Assembly: GCA_002084805.1 (NCBI GenBank) | Contig: NBMC01000016.1 | Span: forward strand, 1-34,138 | Length of the DNA: 34,138 nucleotides | Direction: 5' to 3' | Source: Spirochaetaceae bacterium 4572_59 | GTDB lineage: Bacteria; Spirochaetota; Spirochaetia; DSM-2461 | Shown: positions 33,895-34,138 of the stretch, in pieces | Layout of the letters: the number at the start of each line of letters is the position of its first letter | Numbering within the stretch: position 1 is the stretch's first letter | The notes under the pieces: generated by a model | What the model was told of the DNA's origin: nothing | The model's database searches: none | The model's input: the letters and a program-made list of their open reading frames with translations, nothing else | Program-made: the position numbers and the translations under genes

Positions 33895-34138
33895 ATGAAA
33901 TCGTTTACCAACCGGGTCCTTTTCTTTCTGATGGGATCACTCTTATTTCTGACTTCCTGCCGGTCTGTTGATGAGATCGCCATAGCAAAAATTTCCGACA
34001 TGATGTCCTCCAATTCAGGAGCCGGTGCTTTTACCCGGGATAATGATCCGCAGCTGGTTGCCGATGCCCTGCCTTTTGCACTGAAAATGTATGAAATGCT
34101 GATTGAACTGAATCCTGAAGATGCCCCCCTGCGTCTTG
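33895..34138 (+). CDS. TatT-like TRAP-associated lipoprotein, N-terminal part (runs off right edge)
   Basis: The ATG at 33895 opens a frame to the window end (81 codons). The signal MKSFTNRVLFFL leads to lipobox LTSC, so an exported lipoprotein is expected. The mature start, with AFTRDNDPQLVADALPFALKMYE, closely resembles the TPR-type T-component (TatT, TP0956 of Treponema) that works with a TRAP transporter for small ligands. In Treponema the P/Q/M transporter genes follow, so those may lie just beyond this window. The assignment rests on a short stretch. Confidence 0.75.
   Translation, partial: MKSFTNRVLFFLMGSLLFLTSCRSVDEIAIAKISDMMSSNSGAGAFTRDNDPQLVADALPFALKMYEMLIELNPEDAPLRL

Noticed and set aside
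1-34138. Mobile elements, prophage, CRISPR or restriction-modification genes
   Set aside because: No transposase, integrase, cas, phage structural or methylase/endonuclease gene and no terminal or spaced direct repeats were seen; the Mrr-like domain lacks its catalytic residues and has no methylase partner.

Overview
The window looks like chromosomal DNA from a free-living, probably aquatic, member of the Spirochaetales (Spirochaeta/Oceanispirochaeta-like). The grounds are: an EF-G that resembles the mitochondrial/spirochaetal mtEFG1 type rather than ordinary FusA; several lipoproteins with the relaxed spirochaetal lipobox; and, at the right edge, the start of a lipoprotein resembling the TatT subunit (TP0956-like) of spirochaetal TRAP systems. 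The genus is inference. I see no phage, transposon, integron or CRISPR array.

Layout. 1-3104: a partial lipoprotein on the minus strand, divergent from a family-2 glycosyltransferase and an overlapping HEAT-repeat lipoprotein. 3228-3589: a minus-strand tRNA operon (Arg-CCT, then two identical Asp-GTC) with a clear promoter and terminator. 3723-8280: peptidase T and two large lipoproteins, one with a LamG-like stretch and one LPP20-like. 8330-12173: mnmE-mnmG-rsmG, the tRNA wobble-uridine and 16S rRNA modification cluster. 12157-13533 (minus): a membrane-anchored TPR protein with a degenerate Mrr-like C-terminus. 13656-14453: uridine phosphorylase. 14498-17576: promoter, long structured leader, EF-G, an unassigned P-loop ATPase and a strong terminator. 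17621-20917: small unknown genes, a very acidic 64-residue protein coupled to a leucine-rich-repeat protein, a PlsC acyltransferase coupled to a gamma-carbonic-anhydrase-like protein, and two short minus-strand genes. 20918-21436: an AT-rich non-coding region with a cluster of same-orientation DnaA boxes. 21437-31095: a small membrane protein followed by overlapping recC-recB-recD. 31177-34138: a YchJ-like SEC-C protein, a coiled-coil protein, an RluA-family pseudouridine synthase coupled to mutY, and the TatT-like gene fragment.

How the genes fit together. Most of the window is housekeeping: translation and RNA modification (tRNAs, mnmE, mnmG, rsmG, EF-G, rluA), DNA repair (recCBD, mutY) and envelope functions (glycosyltransferase, PlsC, lipoproteins). 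Stop/start overlaps (ATGA, TGATG, GTGA) suggest translational coupling in at least six places. A second theme is several genes with no Shine-Dalgarno whose -10 hexamer lies only 5-11 nt before the start codon, which suggests leaderless mRNAs.

The least explained items are the DnaA-box cluster upstream of recCBD, the structured EF-G leader, the P-loop ATPase paired with EF-G, the TPR/Mrr-like membrane protein, and a possible frameshift in the signal peptide of the HEAT lipoprotein.
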